A stretch of DNA of 64,000 nucleotides from an uncultured Candidatus Melainabacteria bacterium (GCA_934718085.1 CAKUZL010000003.1:1-64000), one strand, 5' to 3'. Shown: positions 8,270 to 16,858, numbered from the stretch's first letter. The notes: generated from the sequence alone by a model not told the origin. Numbers and translations: made by a program.

Positions 8270-9613
8270 TTAATATCTCTCCAGATATAAATCAAGCTCG
8301 TAAGGTGATACATACGTTCTGAAGTTTTCCCACTCTATCGTTTTTGCGGCGATAAACTCGTTGAAAATATGTTCTCCCAACGCAGATTTTACGACTTTAC
8401 TTTTCTTCATCAATTCCAACGCTTCGTACAAGCTTCCCGGCAATGAACCGATTTTTGCCCGCTTTCTGGCGTTGTCGTCCATTTTGTAAATATTCTTTTC
8501 GACTTGTAGAGGCGGTTCGATTTTGTTTTCGATACCGTTCATTACGGATTCCAAAATTACCGCAAGCGCAAGGTACGGGTTGCAGCTCGGATCGGGCGAA
8601 CGCAATTCTATTCTCGTTGCAATTCCTCTCTTCGCGGGAACTCTTATCAGTGCCGAACGGTTTGCGAGCGACCACGCAATATAAACGGGTGCTTCGTACC
8701 CTTTGACCAATCTCTTGTAGCTGTTTACAAGCGGGTTCGTAATTGCCGTAAACGCTTTTACTTCTTGCAGCAAACCGCCTATCGAGTACAATGCTTCTCT
8801 CGAAAGTTTGTATGCTCTGTTTTCGTCGTAAAACACGTTCTGTCCGTCTTTGAACAACGAAATGTTGCAGTGCATCCCCGAGCCGTTGATTCCGAATACC
8901 GGTTTCGGCATAAACGTTGCGTGAAGCCCGTTCAGCGATGCTACCGCCTTTACCGCGTATCTGAAAGTTACGATCTTGTCCGCGGTCGAAAGTGCGTCCG
9001 AATATTTGAAATCGACTTCGTGTTGACCGCTTGCGACTTCGTGGTGGCTTGCTTCAATTTCAAAATCCATCTTCGTAAGCGTTCTGACGATTTGTCTTCT
9101 TATTCCTTCTCCGAGGTCGTCCGGAGCAACGTCGTAATAGCCGGCTTTATCGTGCGTTACGGTTGTCGCTCTTCCTTCTTCGTCCTTTTTGAACAGGAAA
9201 AATTCCGCTTCCGGCCCGACGTTCATCATAATTCCTTTTGCCGCCGCCTTTGCGATAACTCTCTTTAAATTGCAACGCGGACACCCTTCAAACGGCGTTC
9301 CGTCGGCGTTGTGGATGTCGCATATAAATCTCGCAACGTTAGCGTCGTTGATTTTGTCTTCTCTCCAAGGCAAAATTTCGAACGTCGACAAATCCGGGTA
9401 AAAGTACATGTCTGATGTCTCGATGTGTCTGAAACCCTTAATTGATGAACCGTCCAGCATGCATTCGTTATTTAAAACTTTATCTATCTGAGTCGTGGGC
9501 ACCGCCATATTTTTGACTTGTCCGTTCAAATCGCAAAACTGCAATCTGATAAACTCGACATTATTCTCTCTTATCGCTTCCTTTACGGATTCCTTGTCAT
9601 GAATTTTTTTCAT
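8270..9613 (-). CDS. glnA: Type I glutamine synthetase
   Basis: Glutamine synthetase, which makes glutamine from glutamate, ammonia and ATP in the cytoplasm and feeds the glutamate synthase encoded downstream. At 447 residues it has MLDGSSIKGF, the metal-binding GPEAEFFLF, the NGSGMHCNISLF loop, and the ATP-site segment KRGIATRIELRSPDPSCNPY. I see no NLY(D/E)LP adenylylation loop and the C-terminus (YVSPYELDLYLERY) is short, so it resembles GSI-alpha. The ATG at 9613 is chosen because GAAGGAG lies nine bases upstream; the longer TTG form would contain that Shine-Dalgarno. A TATAAT box on the minus strand (9641-9646) is the likely -10. Confidence 0.93.
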   Translation of the reverse strand: MKKIHDKESVKEAIRENNVEFIRLQFCDLNGQVKNMAVPTTQIDKVLNNECMLDGSSIKGFRHIETSDMYFYPDLSTFEILPWREDKINDANVARFICDIHNADGTPFEGCPRCNLKRVIAKAAAKGIMMNVGPEAEFFLFKKDEEGRATTVTHDKAGYYDVAPDDLGEGIRRQIVRTLTKMDFEIEASHHEVASGQHEVDFKYSDALSTADKIVTFRYAVKAVASLNGLHATFMPKPVFGINGSGMHCNISLFKDGQNVFYDENRAYKLSREALYSIGGLLQEVKAFTAITNPLVNSYKRLVKGYEAPVYIAWSLANRSALIRVPAKRGIATRIELRSPDPSCNPYLALAVILESVMNGIENKIEPPLQVEKNIYKMDDNARKRAKIGSLPGSLYEALELMKKSKVVKSALGEHIFNEFIAAKTIEWENFRTYVSPYELDLYLERY

Positions 9614-9811
9614 CTTCAAATACTCCTTCAAAATTCCGTGATTATATTTTTTACCTTTTTTCCCGTTTCGTCAAATAAAATTTTTTGTTAATTTTTATTA
9701 AGCGTTTTTTACCGGCGAAAAAAATTTTCGATTTTTGTTGTTTTTGTGAAATTTTGTCGATTTTTTCGTTTATTTGTCTTTGTTTTTTGTAAATTTGTAT
9801 TTTTTTTATAA

Positions 9812-9846
9812 AAAAATATGTAAAAAAATTTTTTTTACATATTTTT
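9812..9846. repeat. Long A/T inverted repeat
   Basis: The arms read ATATGTAAAAAAA and TTTTTTTACATAT, extend outward in further A/T pairs and are centred at about 9829. It could be a cruciform, a terminator-like hairpin or an operator upstream of glnA. Confidence 0.5.
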
Positions 9847-9877
9847 ACAATTTTATCGATTTTTGGATTTTCGGTTA

Positions 9878-9903
9878 TTTATTTTACAAATTTGTAAAAT
9901 AAA
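9878..9903. repeat. 26-bp perfect palindrome
   Basis: A perfect dyad centred between 9890 and 9891, with core TTTTACAAATTTGTAAAA. It lies 22 bases after the mnmA stop and about 265 bases upstream of glnA. No T tract follows on the minus strand, so it looks more like a dimeric regulator site than a terminator. Confidence 0.55.
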
Positions 9904-9924
9904 ATTTGTTTTCCTTTGTTTTTA

Positions 9925-11025
9925 TCATGCTTTTTGCATAATTCCGCCGCCCAAAACGACATTTTTGTCATAAAACACTATCGACTGACCTTGAGCAATC
10001 GATTTTTGCATATTTTCGAATTTTATTTTCAACCGTCCGTCTTCACACGGCGTTACCGTTACGGGCTCCGGCGGCTGCGAAGAACGAATTTTTGCGCTGC
10101 ATTCGAACGGTGTTTCAAATTTTTCCTCAACAATTTTGTTCAGGTCGTACGCAAAAATTTCGTCGGTCATTGTGTCGTCTTTAAATCCCACCACGACTTC
10201 GTTTGTGTCCTTTCGAAGTTCCGTTACGTACAATGCCTCTTTTGCCGCAATTCCGATACCTTTCCTTTGTCCTATCGTGTAATTCCAGATGCCTTCGTGC
10301 GTTCCGAGGATATTCCCTTCTTTGTCGACGATGTTCCCCGCTTTCGGCTTAACCTCGAGCAATTCGTTGTAGTCGCCTTCGTAAAAATCCTGGCTGTCGG
10401 GTTTTTGAGCAACCTTTAATCCGTGTTTCAACGCGTAATCGCGGATTTCTTCCTTTGTACGGTCTCCGAGCGGCAAAATGATGTTTTTGAGTTGTTCGGG
10501 TTTTAGCCTGTATAAAAAGTACGATTGGTCTTTTTTCGGTGAAATTCCTTGTTTTAAAAGATAACGTCCGTTTTCGTCCTGCTCGATTTTTGCGTAATGT
10601 CCGGTTGCGAATTTATCGAATTCGATTCCGTTCATCCTTGCAAGCTCCGGCAATACACCGAATTTTATCAGCGCGTTGCACAATACGCACGGATTCGGCG
10701 TTCTTCCCGCAAGATATTCGTTTTTGAAGTTTTCAAGGACGATTTTTTCGTATTGTTCCGCGCAATCAAATACGTAAAACGGTATGTCAAGCTGTTTACA
10801 TACTTCTCTTGCTGCTTCGATGTCCTCTTTTTCGTCGGGACCGTAGCACGCCCCGTGAGTCGACTTTCTGCCCGCTTTTTCGGCTTGTTCCTTAAGTTTT
10901 TTGTGAACGCCTTTGTCGCCCCAAATAGCCATTGTCGCGCCGATAACTTCGTGTCCCGCTTCTTTCAGCATTGCCGCCGCAACGGAAGAATCCACTCCGC
11001 CCGACATTCCCGTCAATATTTTCAT
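9925..11025 (-). CDS. mnmA: tRNA-specific 2-thiouridylase MnmA, variant active site
   Basis: MnmA thiolates U34 of tRNA Lys/Glu/Gln. The 366-residue protein has the ATP-pyrophosphatase PP-loop MSGGVDSS at residues 7-14, the first cysteine region NPCVLCNALIKF with a CxxC, ATGHYAK, KDQSYFLY, and the C-terminal NYTIGQRKGIGI and VTELRKDTN. Oddity: where canonical MnmA has the second catalytic cysteine (SQxICF), this protein reads PDSQDFYEGDYNEL, with no Cys. The CVLC pair and an additional ACYG cysteine suggest an iron-sulphur-dependent or otherwise altered sulphur-transfer chemistry; that is inference. The gene stands alone, with a weak AGGAAA Shine-Dalgarno. Confidence 0.88.
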   Translation of the reverse strand: MKILTGMSGGVDSSVAAAMLKEAGHEVIGATMAIWGDKGVHKKLKEQAEKAGRKSTHGACYGPDEKEDIEAAREVCKQLDIPFYVFDCAEQYEKIVLENFKNEYLAGRTPNPCVLCNALIKFGVLPELARMNGIEFDKFATGHYAKIEQDENGRYLLKQGISPKKDQSYFLYRLKPEQLKNIILPLGDRTKEEIRDYALKHGLKVAQKPDSQDFYEGDYNELLEVKPKAGNIVDKEGNILGTHEGIWNYTIGQRKGIGIAAKEALYVTELRKDTNEVVVGFKDDTMTDEIFAYDLNKIVEEKFETPFECSAKIRSSQPPEPVTVTPCEDGRLKIKFENMQKSIAQGQSIVFYDKNVVLGGGIMQKA

Positions 11026-11182
11026 TTCGATTTTCCTGCTTTTCGTGTGTTTTACGTCGCTATTTTACTTACTGAAAATTTTTGCGCAATAAAAGTCGAT
11101 TGTAAATTTTTGTTAAATTTTTAATAAAAATTTACAACTAATTTTCCTCTTTTTAACAACGGAAGTGCCGAAAATGCAAAAA

Positions 11183-11755
11183 TCACACTTTTTCTTGCGT
11201 TTTGAGCTCTTTTTCCGCGCGAAGTTTGCGTCTCAAATAAATGTTTTGTTTTACGTAAACATTGTTTGAAAACGACAAAAGTGCCGAACGTACAGTCTTT
11301 GACAGCTGAGTTCTTTCTCGTGCGCTGTTTGCCTCCGAAAAATCTCTGCTTACGAACGTCACTTTCAGGGCGTTTTCGAGCTCGAGCGCAAAAAAGTTAA
11401 ACGCCTTCCTGAGCGGGTATTGTTCGGTTTGCATTTTTATCAATTCCGCAATATCCGAGATACTCAGTACGTTTTTCAAAATCCCGACAACGATAAGGTA
11501 CATCAGGTGACTTTTGTTGTATTTCTTGTTTTTCGGCGGATGGATAATCTTTTGTTTTACGTAATTATTTATCATGGTCGGAGTTATGGTTTTTTCTTCG
11601 CCCGGGATTTCGAAAGGTGCAAGATAACTGTCCAAAAGGCTTACGGTCTGTTCCATATAAAGTTCGATGGAAGGCAGCTCTTCGTACCGCGGACAGTGGT
11701 ATTCCGCGATTTTGTCGTTTTTGAAAGTTTCTTTTTGTTTTAAATCGTTTCCCAT
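11183..11755 (-). CDS. DUF1836 protein, possible helix-turn-helix regulator
   Basis: A 190-residue protein with the DUF1836 signature ELPSIELYMEQTVSLLDSYL...ITPTMINNYVKQKII..P.NKKYNKSHLMYLIVVGILKNVLSISDI. The N-terminal half resembles a MerR-like winged helix, and members are usually called putative transcriptional regulators. Targets are unknown. It is monocistronic, transcribed away from the oxidoreductase operon, with a minus-strand CATAAT box 12 bases before ATG and no clear Shine-Dalgarno. Confidence 0.75.
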   Translation of the reverse strand: MGNDLKQKETFKNDKIAEYHCPRYEELPSIELYMEQTVSLLDSYLAPFEIPGEEKTITPTMINNYVKQKIIHPPKNKKYNKSHLMYLIVVGILKNVLSISDIAELIKMQTEQYPLRKAFNFFALELENALKVTFVSRDFSEANSARERTQLSKTVRSALLSFSNNVYVKQNIYLRRKLRAEKELKTQEKV

Positions 11756-11816
11756 AATTCCGTTACAATTATGCGCAAATTTAACCTTTTTGTCAAATCC
11801 CGGGGTTGAGTAACAC

Positions 11817-11845
11817 TTGACACGGTTTTTAATACGAGATAAAAT
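11817..11845 (+). promoter_or_regulatory. Sigma-70 promoter of the oxidoreductase-fabHF operon
   Basis: TTGACA at 11817-11822, a 17-base spacer, and TAAAAT at 11840-11845. The start of transcription would be near 11852, about 40 bases before the first ATG. Confidence 0.8.
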
Positions 11846-11893
11846 AGCTTTGCTTAAAACATAAAAAAGTTTTAAAAATCAAAAGGAGCTTTT

Positions 11894-12103
11894 ATGGGAC
11901 GGATAACAATCGATAAAAACAAGTGTAAGTCCTGTTATTTCTGTATTAAAGCATGCCCGAAGGGATTAATCGGAAAGTCCGAGTTCAGAGGAATTGCGGG
12001 AAAGCCCGTTGCCGAGTTTAAAGACGAAAATTCCGAGTGCGTCGGATGTGCGATTTGCGCGCGTTCGTGTCCGGATCTTGCAATCACGGAGGTGTTTCGA
12101 TGA
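11894..12103 (+). CDS. 2-oxoacid:ferredoxin oxidoreductase, delta (ferredoxin) subunit
   Basis: A 69-residue ferredoxin-like subunit with two [4Fe-4S] motifs, CKSCYFCIKACPKG and CVGCAICARSCPD. It accepts electrons from the thiamine-diphosphate subunit and passes them to external ferredoxin. AAAAGGAG precedes ATG by six bases. The stop overlaps the alpha-subunit ATG (ATGA). The order delta-alpha-beta-gamma is typical of KorDABC/VorDABC sets. Confidence 0.9.
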   Translation: MGRITIDKNKCKSCYFCIKACPKGLIGKSEFRGIAGKPVAEFKDENSECVGCAICARSCPDLAITEVFR

Positions 12104-13173
12104 GCGAAAAACAATTTGTCAGCGGTAACAGAGCCGTTGCTCAAGCGGCGTTCGATGCGGGATGCGATTGTTATTTCGGATACCCGATAACTCCTCAAAC
12201 CGAAATCGGCGAGTATTTGAGCGAAATTATGCCCGCGGCAAACAGGGGTTACGTTTGTGCGGAAAGCGAAATTGCGTCGATAAATATGGTTATGGGCGCT
12301 GCGGCTACCGGTGCAAAGGCGATGACTTCGTCTTCGTCGTGTGCGATTGCACTGATGCAGGAAGGTTTGGCATACGCTTGCGGCGACGAACTTCCGTTGG
12401 TTGTAATCAGCGTAATGCGTGCGGGTCCGGGGCTCGGGTACATTTATCCTTCGCAATGCGATTACGATCAGGCTGTAACGGGCGGCGGAAACGGCGATTA
12501 CAAAATTCCCGTTCTTGCTCCGTCAACCGTGCAGGAATGCGTAACCCTTACACATAAAGCGTTTTATCTTTCTCAAAAGTACAGAACGCCCGTGTTTTTG
12601 CTCTCTGACGGTCAGCTCGGGCAAACTTACGCCCCCGCGGAATTTGTTCCGTATCCGTACAAAGATCCCGATAATTCGAATTTTACTTTGACGGGCGCAA
12701 AAAACCGTCCCGCGCGAAAAATTCGTTCGCTTGAAACCGATTTCGAAAAACATAACGAAAATTTAAAAAGAATTTTTGCCAAGTATGAGGTCATGAAGCG
12801 CGACGAAGTTATGTGCGAAGAGTACATGACCGAAGACGCGGAAATTTTGTTGGTGGCGTTTGGAAGTTTGTTCGGCAATATAAAGGCGACCGTAGACGAA
12901 GGACGTGAAAAAGGTTTGAAAATCGGCGCATTAAGACCGATAACGCTGTTTCCGTTCCCCGAAAAACGACTTGCCGAGTTGGCTCAAACCGTTGATACTA
13001 TTGTCGTTGCGGAAATGAATATGGGTCAAATGATAAAAGATGTGAAAGTTGCCGTGAACGGAAAGGCAAAAGTCTTTCATATCGGGCGTCCCGCCGGAAA
13101 TTGGATTGATTCCGACGAGATATTGCCTTTTGTCGAAAAAATAACGGGAGAAACTTATGCAACAAGTATTTAA
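12100..13173 (+). CDS. 2-oxoacid:ferredoxin oxidoreductase, alpha subunit
   Basis: A 357-residue alpha subunit containing the pyrimidine-binding and following domains (KorA/VorB type). Marks are SGNRAVAQAAFDAGCDCYFGYPITPQTEI, EIASINMVMGAAATGAKAMTSSS and the C-terminal VAEMNMGQM. The ATG at 12100 overlaps the delta stop and follows GGAGG; a longer frame from 12037 only reads through the ferredoxin gene. Sequence alone does not separate 2-oxoglutarate from branched-chain 2-oxoacid specificity. The adjoining fabH favours a branched-chain (VOR) role, by inference. Confidence 0.88.
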   Translation: MSEKQFVSGNRAVAQAAFDAGCDCYFGYPITPQTEIGEYLSEIMPAANRGYVCAESEIASINMVMGAAATGAKAMTSSSSCAIALMQEGLAYACGDELPLVVISVMRAGPGLGYIYPSQCDYDQAVTGGGNGDYKIPVLAPSTVQECVTLTHKAFYLSQKYRTPVFLLSDGQLGQTYAPAEFVPYPYKDPDNSNFTLTGAKNRPARKIRSLETDFEKHNENLKRIFAKYEVMKRDEVMCEEYMTEDAEILLVAFGSLFGNIKATVDEGREKGLKIGALRPITLFPFPEKRLAELAQTVDTIVVAEMNMGQMIKDVKVAVNGKAKVFHIGRPAGNWIDSDEILPFVEKITGETYATSI

Positions 13174-13903
13174 AATACCCGAATGTATAAAACGGGATGC
13201 GAAATTTACGTTTTGCCCGGGGTGTGACCACGGAACGGCATTGAGATTGCTTGCCGAAGCCGTAGACGAGTACGGCGTTCGCGAAAAAACGATAGCTGCG
13301 GCGTGCGTCGGGTGTTCGGTGTTCCTTTACGATTTTTTCGAAATCGACTGTCTCGAATGTCCTCACGGCAGGGCAACGGCGGAAGCTACCGGTATAAAAC
13401 GCGCGAAACCCGATTCGTTTGTCTTTACGTATCAGGGTGACGGCGATTTTGCGGCAATCGGATTGACGGAATCGATGCACACGGCGTTACGCGGCGAAAA
13501 AATAACTTCGATTTGCATAAACAACACTACGTACGGGATGACGGGCGGTCAAATGGGGCCGACCACAATGCTCGGTCAGGTCACGACCACGACTCCGTTC
13601 GGGAGAAATGCCGACAGAAACGGATATCCGATAAAAATCGCGGAACATATTGCGATGTGTGACGGTACGGCTTTTTCGGCGAGAGTTGCCCTCAATAACC
13701 CGCAAAACATCGCGGCGGCTAAAAAAGCGATATTAAAAGCGTGCGAAGTTCAATTGAAAGGGCTCGGATTCGGGTTTGTCGAAATTCTTTCGGGATGTCC
13801 GACAAATTGGAAAATGACTCCGGCGCAGGCTCATTTGCATGTTGAAGAAAAAATGATACCCGAATTTCCTCTCGGGGTATTCAAAGACGTAACAAGAGGT
13901 TAA
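13157..13903 (+). CDS. 2-oxoacid:ferredoxin oxidoreductase, beta (TPP) subunit
   Basis: A 248-residue thiamine-diphosphate subunit. FCPGCDHGTALRLL and VGCSVFLYDFF carry cluster-ligand cysteines. The TPP/Mg motif is YQGDGDFAAIGL followed by NNTTYGMTGGQMGPTT. It decarboxylates the 2-oxoacid and forms acyl-CoA. The ATG lies 17 bases inside the end of the alpha gene. Near-constant overlap of the subunits suggests stoichiometric expression. Confidence 0.88.
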   Translation: MQQVFKIPECIKRDAKFTFCPGCDHGTALRLLAEAVDEYGVREKTIAAACVGCSVFLYDFFEIDCLECPHGRATAEATGIKRAKPDSFVFTYQGDGDFAAIGLTESMHTALRGEKITSICINNTTYGMTGGQMGPTTMLGQVTTTTPFGRNADRNGYPIKIAEHIAMCDGTAFSARVALNNPQNIAAAKKAILKACEVQLKGLGFGFVEILSGCPTNWKMTPAQAHLHVEEKMIPEFPLGVFKDVTRG

Positions 13904-13904
13904 A

Positions 13905-14450
13905 ATGGAACAAAGCATTATTATTGCGGGATTTGGCGGACAAGGGATAAAACTTGCGGGAATGATTGCGGCAAAGGCCTTTATGGCGGCGGGAAAGCAC
14001 GTGACGTTGTACCCTTCTTACGGTGCCGAAATGCGTGGAGGTTCGGTCAATTGCGAAATTGTAGTCGGAGACGACGAAATCAGATGTGTTCACAAAAAGC
14101 AAATCGATTATCTTGTTGCTTTGAATGACCTTTCGCTGATAAAATTTTTGCCGAAAGTCAAAACCGGCGGAACGGTTATTTTGAACACCGATTTTGCGAT
14201 TCCCGAAAATTTAAGAACAGACGTAAAATATTTTAAAGAACCGATTTCGACGATCGCCGAAAATGCGGGAAACGTGAAATCGGCGAATATGACGGCTTTG
14301 GGACTTTTCTTCCCGATATTCGGAATAAACGAAAGTGTCGCGACTGATACCGTGAAAGCGGCAATGCCCGAGAATTCTCCGTATACCGAAGTAAACGTCA
14401 AGGCTTTAAAATCGGGATTTTCAAGAACCCTTGCGGTGAAAGGAGCATAA
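13905..14450 (+). CDS. 2-oxoacid:ferredoxin oxidoreductase, gamma subunit
   Basis: The 181-residue gamma subunit has the family start IIIAGFGGQGIKLAGMIAAKA and the central SYGAEMRGGSVNCEIVVGDDEI. It binds CoA and completes the four-subunit enzyme. It begins one base after the beta gene, and fabH begins one base after its stop, so all are in one operon. Confidence 0.87.
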   Translation: MEQSIIIAGFGGQGIKLAGMIAAKAFMAAGKHVTLYPSYGAEMRGGSVNCEIVVGDDEIRCVHKKQIDYLVALNDLSLIKFLPKVKTGGTVILNTDFAIPENLRTDVKYFKEPISTIAENAGNVKSANMTALGLFFPIFGINESVATDTVKAAMPENSPYTEVNVKALKSGFSRTLAVKGA

Positions 14451-14451
14451 G

Positions 14452-15462
14452 ATGAGCAGTATTCCGGTTGCAATAAAAGAAATTTCGTTTTACGTTCCGG
14501 AAACCGTATTTACGAACGACGACATGAAAAAGCTTGTGGAAACAAGCGACGAATGGATAAGACAACGTACCGGCATCGTGACGCGTCACCTTGTATCGGG
14601 TGACGAAGATGCCGTTTCGATGGCGGTTAATGCCGTCAAAAAACTCTATCCGGCCGGCTTAAATTCCCAAAATACTCCCGATATGATTGTTTGCGCGACT
14701 TCTGCGCCCGTGCGTCCGTATCCTTCGGTCGCGTGCGAGGTTCAGGCGGCAATCGGAGCCGATAACGCGTCGGCTTTCGATATAACGGCGGCTTGTTCGG
14801 GGTTTATTTATGCAATGCAAATTGCGCGTGCAAATATTCAATCGGGGTTTGCAAACAGAGTTTTGGTCGTTGCGTCGGATGCAACTTCAAAATTCCTCGA
14901 TTGGACGGACAGAGGAAGTTGCGTGCTTTTCGGTGACGGCGCGGCGGCGATGGTTGTCGAAAAATCCGAGGACGGTCAAGATGATTTCGTGGCTCTGAAA
15001 TTAAAAGCCGACGGCAAATGCAAAGAAATGATTTCTTTAAAAGTCAAATCCGAAAATTGTCCGTTGACGGAGCCGTCTTCCGAAGACGAACATAACAACA
15101 AAATTTTTATGGCGGGAAGAGACGTTTACAAATACGTAATGCAAAAAATTCCCGCGGTTATAGCCGAAACATTGAATGAAGCCGGATTGACCGTTGACGA
15201 TATCGACTTTTTCGTGCCTCATCAAGCTAATTTGCGAATGATAGAGGCTCTTTCGTCAAGAATCGGATTTCCTCCCGAAAAAGTCTTGACCAACATCGAA
15301 AAATACGGAAATATTTCGGCTTCCTCGATACCCGCCGTCATAAGCGAAAAACTTGCGGACGGCTCGATAAAATGTCCCGCGACGTTGTTGATTAGCGCGT
15401 TCGGCGCAGGAATGACTTCGTCCGCGGCGATAATCAGATTAAGAGAACACACGGAAGGTTAA
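14452..15462 (+). CDS. fabH: Beta-ketoacyl-ACP synthase III
   Basis: FabH condenses an acyl-CoA primer with malonyl-ACP to start fatty acid synthesis. The 336-residue protein has the Cys-His-Asn triad: Cys115 in AACSGF, His in PHQANLRM, and Asn in YGNISAS. WIRQRTGI near the N-terminus is the CoA-binding region. AAAGGAG precedes ATG 14452, one base after the gamma-subunit gene. Sitting in the same operon as a 2-oxoacid:ferredoxin oxidoreductase suggests that enzyme supplies the acyl-CoA primer. Together with fabF this is the housekeeping set and is distinct from the ketosynthases at 19186-22688. Confidence 0.92.
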   Translation: MSSIPVAIKEISFYVPETVFTNDDMKKLVETSDEWIRQRTGIVTRHLVSGDEDAVSMAVNAVKKLYPAGLNSQNTPDMIVCATSAPVRPYPSVACEVQAAIGADNASAFDITAACSGFIYAMQIARANIQSGFANRVLVVASDATSKFLDWTDRGSCVLFGDGAAAMVVEKSEDGQDDFVALKLKADGKCKEMISLKVKSENCPLTEPSSEDEHNNKIFMAGRDVYKYVMQKIPAVIAETLNEAGLTVDDIDFFVPHQANLRMIEALSSRIGFPPEKVLTNIEKYGNISASSIPAVISEKLADGSIKCPATLLISAFGAGMTSSAAIIRLREHTEG

Positions 15463-15464
15463 AG

Positions 15465-16709
15465 ATGAGAAGAGTAGTTGTAACGGGAGCGGGGTGCATT
15501 TCTCCTTACGGAGCGGGCGCCAAATACGCTTGGGACGCTGTAATTTCGGGCAAGAGCGGCATCAGAACGTTGACAAAAGTCGATGTCGAAAATCAACTCG
15601 TAAAAATCGGCGGCGAAATTCCCGCGTTTAATCCTGAAGATTATGTAGATGCCAAAGAGGCAAAACGTCTGGATGCGTTTATTTTATATGCTTTGATTGC
15701 TGCAAAGGAAGCCGCTGCGGACGGGCAGTTCGATATAACCGCCGAGAATCCTTACAAAGTCGGAGTTATAATCGGTTCGGCTCAAGGCGGGCTGGATACT
15801 GTCGTAAGGAGTCACGATGTTATGCTGAAACGGGGTTATTGCAAGGTTTCGCCGTTCACGGTTCCCATGATGATTCCGAATATGGCGGCAGGAAAAGTTT
15901 CCATCGTGTTGGGGGCAAAAGGTTTGAATAAATCCGTGGCAACGGCCTGTGCGACAGGGGCTCACTCTATCGGAGACGCGTTTCGTTCGATAGCCTGCGG
16001 AGATGCGGATGTTGTTTTTGCGGGCGGAAGTGACTCCAAAATCAGCGATTTCGGACTCGGAGCTTTTACGAGCGCGAAGACGTTATCAAAAAGAAACGAC
16101 GAACCTCAAAAGGCTTCGCGTCCCTTTGATGTTGACCGTGACGGATTTGTTATGAGCGAAGGTTCCGCGGTTTTGATGTTGGAAGAACTGGAACATGCAA
16201 AAAAGCGCAATGCTCGGATTTATGCGGAAATCGTCGGTTACGGTCAAAGTGCGGATGCCTATGACGCCGTTGCACCCGATCCGAACGGCGGCGGCGCGGA
16301 ATACGCGGTACGGGCGGCTCTCGAAGATGCCGGAATCTTACCCGAAGATATCGATTACATAAATGTTCACGGAACAAGTACTCATGTCGGCGATATTGCG
16401 GAATCAAGAATGATTGAGCGCGTTTTCGGAGATAAAAACGCAAACGGAAAACTTTCGGTAAGCTCGACGAAATCGATGACAGGGCACATGCTCGGAGCGG
16501 CGGGCGCAATCGAAGCGTTTTTCTGTGCAAAAGCCGTAAACGAAGATATCGTTCCTCCGACGATTAATCTTGAAAATCAGGATCCCGAGGTCGGAAACCT
16601 TGATTATACAAAAGATAAAGCGGTCAAAAAAACCGTCAACTACGCTTTGTCCGACTCCTTCGGATTCGGCGGTTGCAACGCGGTTTTGATTTTCAAAAAA
16701 TATCAATAA
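15465..16709 (+). CDS. fabF: Beta-ketoacyl-ACP synthase II
   Basis: FabF elongates acyl-ACP chains. The 414-residue protein has the Cys-His-His triad: Cys162 in ATACATGA, His in NVHGTST, and His in TKSMTGHMLG, plus the C-terminal NSFGFGG-like SDSFGFGGCNAV. It is the last gene of the oxidoreductase-fabH operon, two bases after fabH, and is followed by a terminator. Confidence 0.92.
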   Translation: MRRVVVTGAGCISPYGAGAKYAWDAVISGKSGIRTLTKVDVENQLVKIGGEIPAFNPEDYVDAKEAKRLDAFILYALIAAKEAAADGQFDITAENPYKVGVIIGSAQGGLDTVVRSHDVMLKRGYCKVSPFTVPMMIPNMAAGKVSIVLGAKGLNKSVATACATGAHSIGDAFRSIACGDADVVFAGGSDSKISDFGLGAFTSAKTLSKRNDEPQKASRPFDVDRDGFVMSEGSAVLMLEELEHAKKRNARIYAEIVGYGQSADAYDAVAPDPNGGGAEYAVRAALEDAGILPEDIDYINVHGTSTHVGDIAESRMIERVFGDKNANGKLSVSSTKSMTGHMLGAAGAIEAFFCAKAVNEDIVPPTINLENQDPEVGNLDYTKDKAVKKTVNYALSDSFGFGGCNAVLIFKKYQ

Positions 16710-16735
16710 TTTTCACATTCTTATACATAAAACGC

Positions 16736-16765
16736 GCCGTTCGATTTCGAACGGCTTTTGTTTTG
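16736..16765 (+). terminator. Terminator after fabF
   Basis: Stem GCCGTTCG/CGAACGGC (16736-16755, ATTT loop) followed by TTTTGTTTTG. Confidence 0.85.
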
Positions 16766-16858
16766 TCTCGAGTTTAAACGTGAGCCGAAAAGTCACGAAA
16801 TTTGCAAAAACGGTGAAAGTGTCAACATTTCGGCGATTTTTGCCTGCCTGCGGTTTCG

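Larger units (their letters stand above)
9614..9924. promoter_or_regulatory. AT-rich glnA upstream region with promoter and inverted repeats
   Basis: Over 300 bases without a gene between glnA and mnmA, both on the minus strand. It holds a minus-strand TATAAT (9641-9646) for glnA with no convincing -35, as expected for an activator-dependent promoter. It also holds two long inverted repeats (listed separately). I looked for a canonical NtcA box GTA-N8-TAC at the right distance and did not find one. Confidence 0.5.

Noticed and set aside
9641..9700. Possible NtcA-type box upstream of glnA
   Set aside because: No GTA-N8-TAC at the activator distance from the -10 box.
14452..16709. fabH and fabF considered as part of the polyene locus
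   Set aside because: They are in a separate operon with the oxidoreductase, have housekeeping signatures and are divided from the locus by tspO and the phosphate genes.
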